Assembly: GCA_963932145.1 (NCBI GenBank)
Contig: OZ010581.1
Location: forward strand, 83,028,802-83,092,801
Length of the DNA: 64,000 nucleotides
Reading direction: 5' to 3'
Origin: Acanthosepion lycidas
Lineage: Eukaryota > Mollusca > Cephalopoda > Sepiida > Sepiidae
The notes beneath the pieces were generated by a model. The model made no database searches. It saw only the letters and a program-made list of their open reading frames with translations, and was not told the DNA's origin. Within the stretch, counting starts at the first letter, position 1. The number at the start of each line of letters is the position of its first letter. The position numbers were made by a program, and so were the translations under genes. Shown here one piece after another: positions 10,791-21,405 of this stretch.

Positions 10791-11914
10791 TATAAAGTTT
10801 CCTACAATTTTCGCATCAGAAATATTTTTAAAAGAATTTTATTTTCACAACTGTAAGATATTTTTTGTCGGGAGTTCAACAGAGAAATAATTTCGAAATA
10901 CTTCCTTTGACTGACTACTCTTCCCTATTAGAAGAGTAATAAGATATCTATCGTTCTTAGTCAGTTTTATGTTTTCCAATCCATAGATACGCGTGTATTT
11001 TTTTTTTCTTTTTTTGCGTATGTGTTTTTCTACTTATTTAATAAATATTGATTATTTTTCCTTTTTAATCTGGTAGCAGCAGCAGCAACAGCTTCAATGT
11101 TTTTAAAAACTTGACATCATGCTTGGCATTCTATAATTCTTTATCAAAATTAAGTCTGAAAGAAATCAAAGTGAAAGTAATTAATTGACATTAATTATCA
11201 ATTCAATAACACTTTACCAATTCTCGTCATTTTGTTTGTTAGAAGCAATTTCCTTATTTTAATAAATTTTCTTAAATTCATAATTAAAAATACCTCATTG
11301 GGTGTAATCAAATATTTTTTACATCAAAACAGGTAAGAAAAAAAGCCCGGAATTAAAGTATAATTTCACTAGTTTTTATTTATTTCTTTTTTATTTTCCT
11401 AATGTAATATAAAAAAATAAGATTATTCATTTTACTAATAAAAAAAGAATAAACAAATTATCTTCTTAAACTATTGGCTATATAAAGTTAAATATAATTT
11501 ATTTTTAAACATAAATACCAATTTCTTGACTATTGTACTGCTGGTGCTCCGTATTTGTTTAATTTTAGAAAAAGTTTTCGGGTGCTTTTTAAGAGTCAGT
11601 TATGACAATAGATAACTACTATCTACCTTGTTGACAGTTCACAGTCTACCATGCATAAATAAACGTTGTTTTCATTGTTTTACGAAAAACGAATCATTAC
11701 TTTTACAAAATCCAGCTAATTTTTTCTTAAATTAACTAATTTGCTTTGAAATAAATCTCTGAGACAAATATTAGATTTTTTTTTTTTTTTTTTTGGTTTA
11801 CATTTTTCGTCTATAATGGCGGTTCGATGAGTGATGAATGAACGTGAGAATGTTTTTAAAATGTCTAAAAACTTTATTTACATACGGAAATTCATTTTTT
11901 TTCTTTTTATGCGG
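10791..11914. other. AT-rich, no gene seen
   Basis: It contains a T-run at 11778-11793 and otherwise featureless AT-rich DNA. Confidence 0.5.
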
Positions 11915-12030
11915 ATTAACTTCAAGCCATGTTGATCTTTATTTAAGACTATGCCATCGTGTATCCCTCACCCCAAAGTGGAAGCCTGTTTAAAACCTCG
12001 TTGTACCACCGGGAGCGAAGTTTTTTTGCA
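11915..12030. repeat. Left arm of a 1.4-kb inverted-repeat pair
   Basis: This is the reverse complement of 13210-13345. Shared blocks include GATCTTTATTTAAG, CCATCGTG and GGAAGCCT, with similarity continuing inward through the GTTGTACCAC region. Identity by eye is around 70-75 percent. The pair may be terminal inverted repeats of an old DNA transposon or two opposed copies of one repeat. Confidence 0.55.
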
Positions 12031-13031
12031 TTTTACATTTGGAATAACTTTAGCTTATTTAATTGAAGTATAAAATTTATTTTATTTCTATCGGATTCCA
12101 AAAACACATTTATGTGCGAATTTGACTAAAAAGTTTCGCTTGCAAGTTAATTTAACATTTTTCACTTAAAGTTAATATTCTTCTATATGAAATATTTATT
12201 CATAAAAGCAAATGCACTTTATTAACGTTATTTTAGCGTGATCAATATTTCTGTTTCTAACAAATGAAAAAGTATGCAGTATTTTTACCGAAATGTTTTA
12301 ATTTTGCTTGATTTAAAGAAATAATTTATTAATACTACTTTTTCTAATCTTTCTTGTAAATCTTACAAAGCTTCTCCCAAGAAAGTTAATTTTAATAATG
12401 TTTTGTTATGTTTAGTTTTTAAAACATAATTTTAATTTTTAACAGATTTTTCTTTCTGAAAACCTTTTTCTATGATTCTGTTTTTACACTTCGAAATTTA
12501 TTTAAAAATGATATTATTTGTTAAATAATGTTAATTTAATATTTTCTCTGTTACATTGTCAACAAATATAGATGATAAAATTTATTTTTGTGAGTAATTT
12601 GTGTTTTTCTTTCTAAAACATTTTAAAATTATGTTGAATTTTAGTTTTAGGTTAGTTTACCATTAAAAAATATAATATAGGAGAAAACCTGATATTTAAT
12701 GCAGAATTATTAAGAACGTCATGTAAAGTTAATGTTATAATTAAATTCAATAAATTTAATCGGATATTTTTAGATGAAAATGGGGAGTACAAAACGTTAA
12801 TCTGTCGCTAAAGCTCGCAAGTCAATTTTTTCTACTTCTACTTTTCTACTTCTATAATCATAAAAAGTATATTTATGACAAAATAAGTTAGCATAACAAT
12901 AGTTATGTTCATTCTAAATAACAAAATAAAAAACTTACTTTCATGTTTATTTTGTTTCATGTCTAGAATTCTTAGTTTCGATATGGTTTTTGTTTCATTA
13001 AAACTGTTTTAACCTGAATAATTAATTCAAA
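12031..13031. other. Interior of the inverted-repeat pair, AT-rich
   Basis: There is no transposase-like frame. GTTTCGCTTGCAAGTTAATT near 12137 and AAAGCTCGCAAGTCAATTTT near 12808 look like diverged direct copies of one motif. Confidence 0.4.
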
Positions 13032-13062
13032 GTGTATGTAATATTTTGTACATCATTGTTAG

Positions 13063-13261
13063 CGGGATGTGAAGTGATGGATCCGAAGCTCCGTCAAATT
13101 AGAAATCTTAGAAAAGAAAATATATATACGAACATAAAGAGTCAAATTAATTATTCTCGTAATGTTTATTTGTCTTCTTCGAATTTCTACAGCAGCGAAC
13201 TAGCGCAAACCCAAACCGAAATTATAAATTCTTCAATCCTAGTGGAACGACGAAATTTGAG
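13063..13261 (+). other. Exon-like open segment, product unknown
   Basis: An open frame (13032-13265) of 77 codons, less AT-rich than its flanks, sits between an AG at 13061-13062 and a GT (GAG/GTAGGC) at 13262. The peptide is K/R/N/S-rich and I do not recognise it. Its 3' third overlaps the right arm of the inverted-repeat pair, which makes a transposon origin more likely than a host exon. The polypyrimidine tract before the AG is weak. Confidence 0.2.
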
Positions 13262-13345
13262 GTAGGCTTCCATTTCTAGGCGAGAGATGCACGATGACAT
13301 TGCCTTAAATAAAGATCATCCATGCTTTAGGTTATTATATTTCAA
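13210..13345. repeat. Right arm of the 1.4-kb inverted-repeat pair
   Basis: Complementary to 11915-12030; aligned landmarks are AGGCTTCCA, GCACGATG and CCTTAAATAAAGATCA. The two arms sit about 1.2 kb apart. Confidence 0.55.
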
Positions 13346-13739
13346 ATAAAACCCAAATTTAACTTCAAACACATTCAAATTATTTAAAGTGTGTTTTTCG
13401 GGGTGAGAAGTATGTGACGGCACCTAATGGTTAGTAAATATTTTGTTTACAAATAGTAAATTAATAGTCCAATGTTAATTTTCCAGCTTAGTGGATGCTT
13501 CTCTCATTTTTTATCATTTTATCTTGTAATATAATCAAAGGGTTTTAATTTTCTCTTTTTTTGTCCGATGCCCTATATTAATTATTGCATCATGTTACAC
13601 ACGAAGAAAATAATCTTAAAACATTAAAAACTATAGTAGAAGAGATTTACAACCTGTCACAAGAAATACTAGAAAACTAGAAAAACCTTTAATAAAATAT
13701 TTAAAGTAAAAACAACATAAATGTTTCTTTTTTATCAAT

Positions 13740-13990
13740 TCACCACAAGCAAGGGAAGAAAGCCACTAAGACACAAGAAGTTACTGAATCTGAGAAAATA
13801 TGAGAAAAAGAAAACATTATTAATGAGAGAGAACAATAAAAGAATAGAAATTAAGAAGACAGAAGATAACGACTGACATTGCTTTTAAAATTTTTGAAGA
13901 TCAAAGTTGACTGAATAGCAAGAAGCTAGAAGAGATTTCCTCAAGAAGAGAATACGAGAGAAGAAACTATTTACATGGCAGTAACAGATA
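13740..13990 (-). mobile_element. CR1/Jockey-like LINE, extreme 3' end and UTR
   Basis: The minus strand gives SFFSRI..LRKSLLASCYSVNFDLQKF, the ending typical of CR1-type LINEs (ser-rich ...LW.SLP..CFP..F..QKFK). The downstream UTR is shared with the copies at 25955 and 52230 (plus-strand AAGAAGACAGAAGATAA phrase). Only the last few dozen codons remain. Confidence 0.6.
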
Positions 13991-14869
13991 CATCTAGCTA
14001 ATTATAAGGATTTTTTTTATTTGCAATCACAGAAGTAACATGGAAACATTTACAATGTTGAACATCGAATTACTTATAATGACAAAAACTTTGAGTATAC
14101 ATTATATACCTTCATACCTCGGTTAATGATTACCGAGGCTAGTCTGGTTGACCATTACAACTGAGTAGTTCGATCCTCAATGTGTTCCCTATGTAAAATC
14201 TGGCATTAAATAACCCAAGGATTGGCATTTCAACTAACCAACTAAAAATACTTTCATTATAAACTTACACAGATAATGTCCGGGGCAGTGAATATTGAGT
14301 GATATCAAGTTTACGGGATTGAAAACACAGTTGTCTCATAGTTCTGACAGTGAATAAGATATTGAAAATCGAAATCAACTTGGTTCAAATTTTAATCAAC
14401 ATAATAAATTCCTGGTTGTATCTTCTACAATATTTTTAAAATACGTGGTTATTTCGCTCCAGTGCCAGAAATCTTTATAAAATGAATTACTGGAAAGTTT
14501 ACACCCAAACCACTACCCCAAATCTGATTAAACATCGCAATTTGGAGGAATACCTTCTTGGTTGAACCCAGAACCTTTCAGCAGTCTCTCACACTGATAT
14601 ATATATATATAAATCTTTAAATCTAATTATCCTAGTTAAATTAACACAGTATTTGCTTAATAAGTATACCAAGTAAATATAATGTTAATTCACTTAACGT
14701 GTTTCTTGAAATACAGCTGTCAAATATTTTTATAAAGATGTCTTAACCTTGTTGAACGTTGAAATTCTCTTTATTAATTATCTTATATCAAAGAAAGAAA
14801 CTATAGTATAGTAATGCAAAGCGTATATATGCATTTTTCGCTCTCACTTCCTAATATTTATGAAAAGAT
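13991..14869. other. AT-rich with a weak tRNA-like segment
   Basis: Around 14120-14200 the phrase GAGTAGTTCGATCCTC resembles a pol III B box, with GGCTAGTCTGGTTGA upstream as a possible A box. The segment could be the head of an old tRNA-derived SINE. Nothing else is recognisable. Confidence 0.3.
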
Positions 14870-15960
14870 TCTACATGAACCTTTTCTATCCTGAATGACG
14901 TATCTTTGCACCCAGAGCGACGGCATAGCTATAGGTACGCCTCTAAGTCCTACTTTATTTTTCAATGACTCATGTAGAAAACAAAATCTTTAGTAATTCT
15001 ATCAAACTTATGATTTATATTCGATATGTCAATAACATATTTATAATAGCGGAAAACATGGATGAAATAAAATCAAACCTTAAAGAATCTTCAAGAAAAA
15101 CTACACGTTACTTGATAGAATAAAAGAACACGTTTTCTTGACATTTTAGTAGACGCTACTACTTCACTGTAAAAAAAAACATAAGCAAAATGTCTTATTT
15201 TCTTACTTACAAAAGTAAATGACTTCACAGATATGAAATAACTGTTATAAAAATAGATGATTAATCGAGCAAAAATACTTTCTTTACCACATACATTTTA
15301 TAAAATATTTAGCAACATAAAAAACTTACCAGAAATGATTTCCCTAATGATGTCGTCGACAAACAAATAAAATTAACTTGAAAGAGCTTTAGAAAAAAAA
15401 TGATACAACCACCCTAATATAAATAAAGCAAAAATACCATTAACTTATTCCATCGTAACCTGATAGTAATATAATATAACTGAGATGAAAAAGTTATCAA
15501 AAATATAATTCGTCTGTACATATTATTTAATGATTGCAACAAACACTTTAGATTTATCATTCATTATAAATAAAATGAAAATTTCTACCCTATTTACCAC
15601 CAATAACTAGAAACCTTAAAATTCCCTTATGTAAAAACAATATTGTTTATTTATTCTTGTGTCCTTTGGGAGATTATATCTCTCGTACCAATCATAAAAT
15701 ATTAATTTTTTATATTTGTCACACATCCGTTACAATCACTATTTGAATTTTAGTGCAATTCGTGCACATATCGATTATCATATCAAACAACCAAAATGCA
15801 GCAATACAACAAAATGTTAGATAATACCAAAATACTATACAGCAGACACTGTAAAGATAGATTCAGAATACACAAAGCTATTTTTTATACAAAAGAAAGA
15901 ACACACATCAAATAAAACATCTTTCATTGCAGAAGATGGATTTTTAAAATATGTACAAAA
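14870..15960 (+). pseudogene. Penelope-like element: RT end and endonuclease region
   Basis: On the plus strand, DGIAIGTPLSPTLF (about 14918-14960) and IRYVNNIFIIAENMDEI (about 15018-15068) match the RT core of Penelope-like elements, where the second motif is usually RYVDDIF. The first catalytic Asp is Asn here, which alone should kill polymerase activity. Further downstream come DVVDKQIKL, a YSCPLGDYISRTN block near 15655-15700 that resembles the start of the GIY-YIG endonuclease region, and KMLDNTKILYSRHCKDR...IHKAIF near 15805-15880, the end of that domain. Reading needs several frame changes and passes stops. The 5' half is absent. Confidence 0.75.
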
Positions 15961-16049
15961 TACTTAATATGCACATAAAATAATAAAAATGCGCATAAAA
16001 TAAACTCGTATGAGTATAAATTCGTTACCGGTGAAGTCAAGTTCTATGT

Positions 16050-16186
16050 TTTATTTTGTTTTTGTTTTGTTTTTGTTTCGTTTTGTTGTGTTTGTTTTTT
16101 TGTTTTTTGTTTGATTGTTTGTTTGTTTGTTTGTTTGTTTGTTTTTTGTTTGTTTTTTGTTTGTTTGTTTGTTTGTTTTAAAGTAA
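16050..16186. repeat. (TTTG)n microsatellite, 3' tail of a minus-strand LINE
   Basis: TTTG/TTTTG units run immediately beyond the 3' end of the CR1-like copy that starts at 16187 on the minus strand, where they read (CAAA)n. This is the typical short-repeat tail of CR1-type LINEs. Confidence 0.7.
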
Positions 16187-17598
16187 GGTTCACTTTGCAC
16201 AAGTCCCTGGGACCACTGAAGATACACGATTACGTTAAGGGGTAGTTTATATGGATAGGAGGAGAAGATAACCTTTAACTCTAGATATGAACAGGTTATG
16301 ATTGTAGATATCGGGGACATATCCTCTTGAAGTCTGTTCTACACAGCAATGGTTCGTAGAGAGAAGCTGCTCGAGTGGAACTTACTCCTAGCCGATGGAA
16401 AATGGAGAGAATGTGGGTGGTTTGCTACAATGAAAGTGGCATGGCGGGTCCTAACCGTAAAGTATTCCATTTACGGCCTGATCTGGCTCTTATAACGGCA
16501 GAGGATAGTATGAGGAGTCAGTTATTTACTGGTGCGGTACAGGGAGCCGGTCATTTTACTTGTATCTTTAGCGATGGATCGTAAATAAGGTTGTGTGAGT
16601 TTGAGGTCCACTATTCTCTCAAGTCACGGTACCTCCTCGAGGTGACTTCTGTTCATCGTGACTGGTGGTAGTTCGGGGTTTGACTGGCGGTGATGGAATG
16701 TAACAAGTTTGGTTTGAGAGGCATTCAATGTAACCATCCAGTTTTTTTTTCCTACTGAGAAGTTAGTGCCAGATCGGGAGAGGTCAGCTGCCAATCTCTG
16801 ATCGTCAAGAATTTTAGAGGTACGCCTGTATATTGTCGTATCATCGGCATAGATGTTTACAAATGATCTGAGTATATTCTTTGGCGGATAATGTAAATCA
16901 GAAAAGGGTTGATCCGAGAAGTGAACCCTGAGGGGCTTCTGCGTTGACCGCCAAGGCCTTGGAGGACTGACTGTTAATAACCATCTTCAGGAAGGATTTT
17001 ATAATTGAAAAACCCTTCCAAACATTCCATAGCTGCAGAACTTGTGTCGCAAACCTTTGTACCACCCCTTGTCGAAGGCCTTCGAGATTATCTAATGCTA
17101 TGGTCATCGAGGTGTGTATGTCGTCAAGAGCATCACTAAGTCTCTGTATAATGGTAGTTAAGACGTCAGCAGTGGATCAGGCTGATCGAAACCTATACTG
17201 CTCGTCGTCCTTATCTAGGTGCTCGACGACCTTCTAGTTGATTAAAGCTTCAAAATGCTTATTGCTAATACTAAGAAGACTGATGGGCTTATACTGGGAG
17301 GAAGAGTTCTTGAAGACCGGGCATACGTTTGCCTCCTTCCACGGGCTTGGGAAGAATTTCTCCTTCAAGCAGCCATTGAATAATTTTGCTAGGATTTGGG
17401 ATAATTCTGGGTTGATATTATTAAGGACAACCAGGGGAATTTTGTCTGGACCAGTGCCTTTCTTAGGGTCGAGACTTCCCGTGCTGAAGAGTAAGAAGTA
17501 GGAAAGTTGGGGAGGGGATGACCTTTAATAACGTTGTTTGAGAGAAAAAGATCGAGGTGCCTGTCGAGGTGTGAAACCGTTCTACACATGACGTCACT
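16187..17598 (-). pseudogene. CR1/Jockey-like LINE reverse transcriptase, long degenerate copy
   Basis: This is the longest copy of this family here. On the minus strand, blocks appear in family order: FHLDRHLDLFLSNNVI (17540-17590), REVSTLRKALVQTKFPW, KEANVCPVFK-like near 17300, SLLSISNKHFEALIN, QYRFRSA.STADVLT, APQGSLLGSTLF near 16900, IYADDTTIY with the YADD codons at 16840-16851, LAADLSRSGTNFSVG, SIAKDTSKMTGSLYR (about 16530-16575) and YKSQIRP.MEY near 16460. After MEY the reading jumps straight to TVRTRHAT, so about 70 conserved codons (the CCHIWAG...VQTF part) are deleted near 16450. Frameshifts and stops are numerous. The APE endonuclease end is missing. Confidence 0.85.
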
Positions 17599-17604
17599 TA
17601 TACA

Positions 17605-17870
17605 ATACAGTCAGATACACGCTTAGGCGGTCATGTATCTTTCGATACATGACTGACTGGTTGGTTATAGGTAGGTAATAGGTTGTCAGTTCTTTCTGCG
17701 GTAGATCAGTTGCCACCCAAGGCAACCCGGTTTGTCCTGCTATTTACCCACAGTTGGGTGGATAAGAAGAGGATTCATACCTTTCCCAAGGGTATTAGCA
17801 CCTAATTAAAGTCAGTTAATTAAAGTCTCTTATTCTAGTATCAGCAATTCTTCTAGATTGACTGACTGCA
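17605..17870 (+). repeat. Short interspersed repeat, SINE-like
   Basis: The segment matches, in reverse complement, 53523-53665. Common phrases are ACGCTT(A/G)GGCG, TCTTTCGAT(A/T)CATGACTGACT and GGTTGCCA-type blocks. Two dispersed copies in 64 kb and a sequence unlike any LINE here suggest a SINE or similar short family. It includes a perfect 10-bp hairpin at 17630-17653. Confidence 0.5.
17630..17653. repeat. Perfect 10-bp hairpin inside the short repeat
   Basis: GTCATGTATC and GATACATGAC flank a TTTC loop. The second copy of the repeat (53.5 kb) keeps the right arm but has diverged in the left arm, so the hairpin is not clearly conserved. Confidence 0.7.
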
Positions 17871-17959
17871 TATGGACTGGATTCGAATATCCCTTTCTAT
17901 TATCTTCCATTACTAATCTGTAGGATTGGGATCCGTTAACTGTATTGCAAGAAAATTTT

Positions 17960-18665
17960 CCTCATGCCAATACATCAACAGTAACTGTCTGAACGGTTGA
18001 TACGAAGCAGGATGGATCCATACATTCATGCTGTTTACGCCAAATTCTGGCGCTAACATTCGAATGTCGCAGCAAAAATCGAGATTATCAAACTAGAATC
18101 TTTTTCCAATCTTCTGTTATTCAATTTTTGTGGAAAATGATTCCTCAGTTACTTGTTGTTATCTGTTAGGAATGGCATCCAGTGTAGACTTTTGCTGCTG
18201 TAGCCCATCTGCTTCAAGGTTCGATGTCTTCTACGTTCACCGATGCACTACTGTATCCATACGTTATAAAGAGACATTATTTGAGATACTGTTACCTTTC
18301 TATTAGCTTGAAACAATCTGGCCCTTCTCCGCCGACCTCTTTCATCAACAAGGGATTTTCGCCCACGAAATTGTGGGGACTTGAATTTTTCTTTTTCTGA
18401 CTATTCTCTACAAATTCTATAAATGAAGTTTTCATGCGAGAAAAAACAGATCAACAGTTTTTGAAATTTTCAGACCACCCCACACGTCATACACCAACAA
18501 CCAGGCCGCATTAAAGGGAACTTAAATAAAATTTCTTTCATATACTACTGCATGACTATGTTTAAATGCCTATAGTCATTAAATTGCTGTCACGTCATTA
18601 GCTGATTAGTGTAATTGATATAAAAGAGCGCTTGTTCACGTGTACTTAATTACATGTCCTGAGAA
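17960..18665 (-). pseudogene. Tc1/mariner transposase, N-terminal half with terminal region
   Basis: On the minus strand the frame resembles the paired HTH domain and first catalytic segment of a Tc1-like transposase: a QKLLIDLFF.. start near 18440-18500, ENSQKKK..SPHNFVGENPLL, YSSASVNVEDIEP, TTSN, ITEDWKKILV (about 18090-18130), then SRFLLRHS and RIWRKQHECMDPSCFVSTVQ (about 17985-18050). The SDES segment that carries the first catalytic Asp is broken by a one-base deletion with stops. Beyond the gene, 18560-18665 resembles the subterminal sequence of such elements as I remember it, ending near CGTGTACTTAATTACATG. The C-terminal half is missing. Confidence 0.75.
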
Positions 18666-19890
18666 TTACAAAGCTAGCAATAAATAAAAGCATCATTTAT
18701 AATTCGTAATTGAAAAGCAAGTTTATTTTATAAAATAATATAAAATTATTTTCCAGCGCCAATGGTCAGTGGTGAGAGAATAGGCAGAACATCGAATTTT
18801 AAAACAGACCCCTTCATTAATTGACTCGATGAAATCTTCTTTACCACCACCTTTCCTAGTTGATCTTCTACAAAATCGGTGAGCAAAAACATTATTTTCA
18901 ATGTTGAGAATTTAATATTTTCTAATTGGTGGAAGTTTCATAAATGAAACACGTTAAACAGATGAAAAACTTCTTTAATCTGTACTATATGATTGTTCAC
19001 ATGAAAATAAACTATTTTTTTTTTAAATTCGTTAAGTAATAAACAAATTGTCTTAGCAGTTTTAACAGCATTTTCAGGAATCACGTCTACTGTCTTAATT
19101 AACATAAAAATTTACTACATTCATGTCTTTACATGGCCACTTCTCTGGTTCCATTCCTAATCCAAGTCGCACTTTTGCCCAATGAAAAAGTGCCGCGTCG
19201 AGTGAGAGTATTTGAATATTGTATAGTAACCATTCAACCATAAACGCTAATCATTTCCAGGTGCTCTTTCCTCATATCAGTTCATCTCTCTATCGCTTTC
19301 CCTTCTTCTTCACTTTTTTCATGCTTGCAAACACACACACACACACACATAATTACACATACACACACACATAATTACACTATCTCTGCTCTTTCTACTT
19401 TCCGTTTCCATATCCCTGCCCTACTCCCTTTAAATTGCAGCAAGAATAAAACATAAAAAGGTACGACTTCAGGTCCTTTATTTTCTCGTTTTCTTTTACT
19501 CTTTTGCACTCGGTTACAGTTCCTTATTTCTCTAATGTTTGCTATTTATCTTTGTCTCTTCGTCTTTCCGATTCTCTCATTTACAACGGGTGTGGTCTCG
19601 TCCTCTCTGAACTGCCGTGGCTGTCAATCAGAGGAAGAAATGAGCGGCAAAACCCACCGGCTTTTAGTTCAACACAAGCATATCACATCATCTCCTAATA
19701 TAAAACACCCAGAAACAGCTTCCCACTTAAAAAATAAAAATAAAAAAATTACTGATAGGTTGCCCTCCTCGTAGTACTATAGCACTTTAACAAGGTCAGA
19801 GCAGTTCAAAATGCACAACATGTCTAAATCCCAAGCATAATGCTATGCTAAATTGGCTGCAGAAAAATGTCTATGATAGCATCAACTATA

Positions 19891-19895
<5 letters not shown>
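18666..19895. other. Spacer with (CA)n, no gene recognised
   Basis: A (CA)n run lies at 19331-19372. The 19140-19240 and 19440-19640 stretches are less AT-rich, but the small open frames 19504-19698 and 19535-19774 overlap in different frames and show no domain. Confidence 0.45.

Positions 19896-19957
<62 letters not shown>
19896..19957. repeat. (TA)n microsatellite
   Basis: A pure TA run of about 60 bases. The 97-codon frame across it is an artefact of the repeat. Confidence 0.95.
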
Positions 19958-19960
<3 letters not shown>

Positions 19961-21358
19961 CAAACTGACAATATTATTATTGCGTGATTATTCATGCTTA
20001 TGCAGCTGCATTACATTTTTATTGCATATGCATAGTCGTAGGCTTTCTTTATGTATAATTTTAATACATCAGCTCACCAAAATATTTTCAAATTTGTCAT
20101 TTCTTTTGCGCATTTCTTTGCTTTCCTACCTTCTATAAATGTTCAACTTCATTGCTATGTTATTTTCATTTCTACACCTGCGAAGCCTGGTACAAATCCG
20201 AGTTTCATTATTAGTGTCGAGTAAAACGAACCTCTTATGTCTCTTTCTTTTCAACTAAGATATCAGACTTTAATCTTGAGAAATTATCTTCCCAGTCCAT
20301 CTAACACAAAGTGTCTGTCTCACAACCGGATGTCGACGTTGAGAACAACGCAGTCAAGTAGAGAGAAACACTGCTGTAAATATGGAGTTTGAAGCCCAGA
20401 GATGAAAGCGACCCATACGATTCCTCCTATTTTCAGCCACAACGAAGTACTGAAACTTTAACGCTAATTCCATTGGCCGGTTAAACTACATCAAAGGCAA
20501 AAAAATCCCAGTGAAAGAATCCAAAAAACACAAGAAAGCAAAGAAACCATACACTAACTAACAAAAACAAGCAAGCAAATAAACGAACGTTCTTACTAGT
20601 CTCATACAAACTTGGCTACTAGAAAAAAACATTTTTCGGCTCGCTATTTTGAATTAAATATCAAAGCTAACAAACGACTAGAGCGTAAGAAAGGTTTAGA
20701 GATTTTGGTAACTAATAAGAAATGAGGTTTTCCACGTGTATACGTCGCTAAAATTGCTACTTATTTAGTTCTAGTGCGATGCCAATAGCAGTAAAGTTAC
20801 TCGCTCTTCCTTGTAAAGAACAACACATCCTAAAAATATCAAGTGCCACGGATGACTTTAAACACATAATCACATTCAAGATTATTTCTAATAAAATTTT
20901 CATTCGCAACTTATTGTCTTGTTTTTATTCGCAATAATTATGGCCTCTCCTAATTTAAATGTATGGCTTCCTTCACAGTAGTTGATAAAAAAGAAATGAG
21001 GAAAACTCGCTTTTTAAGATAGTCCTTCAAAAATAATTTAAAGAATTACAAAAATAAAATTAATTGAAATTACCATTAATGTAATTTCTTTGAAATTACA
21101 ATGTTTATTATATATCATATCGATTAAGATTATATATGATTTGTAAAAGACTGTGTTGTAAATTATTTTATAAGTAATAATTATAAGCATTATTAATTAA
21201 TAAATACAAATTAATATATATCAGCTATCAATATATTTTCAAAATATTATTTTGAAAAATATAATACACTAATCTAAACTGATACATCATTTACTTGTAC
21301 GTTAAATATTTAAGTAAATGTGAATTTTAATGAAAGATATAATTTTAGTTAAAAAAGA

Positions 21359-21405
<47 letters not shown>

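Noticed and set aside
14100..14200. A functional tRNA gene
   Set aside because: Only B box similarity is convincing; no paired acceptor or anticodon stems could be formed by eye.
16375..16584. Plus-strand 69-codon gene
   Set aside because: It is the antisense shadow of the CR1-like LINE on the minus strand.
19845..20138. 97-codon frame through a TA repeat
   Set aside because: The frame is open only because (TA)n encodes Ile-Tyr without stops.
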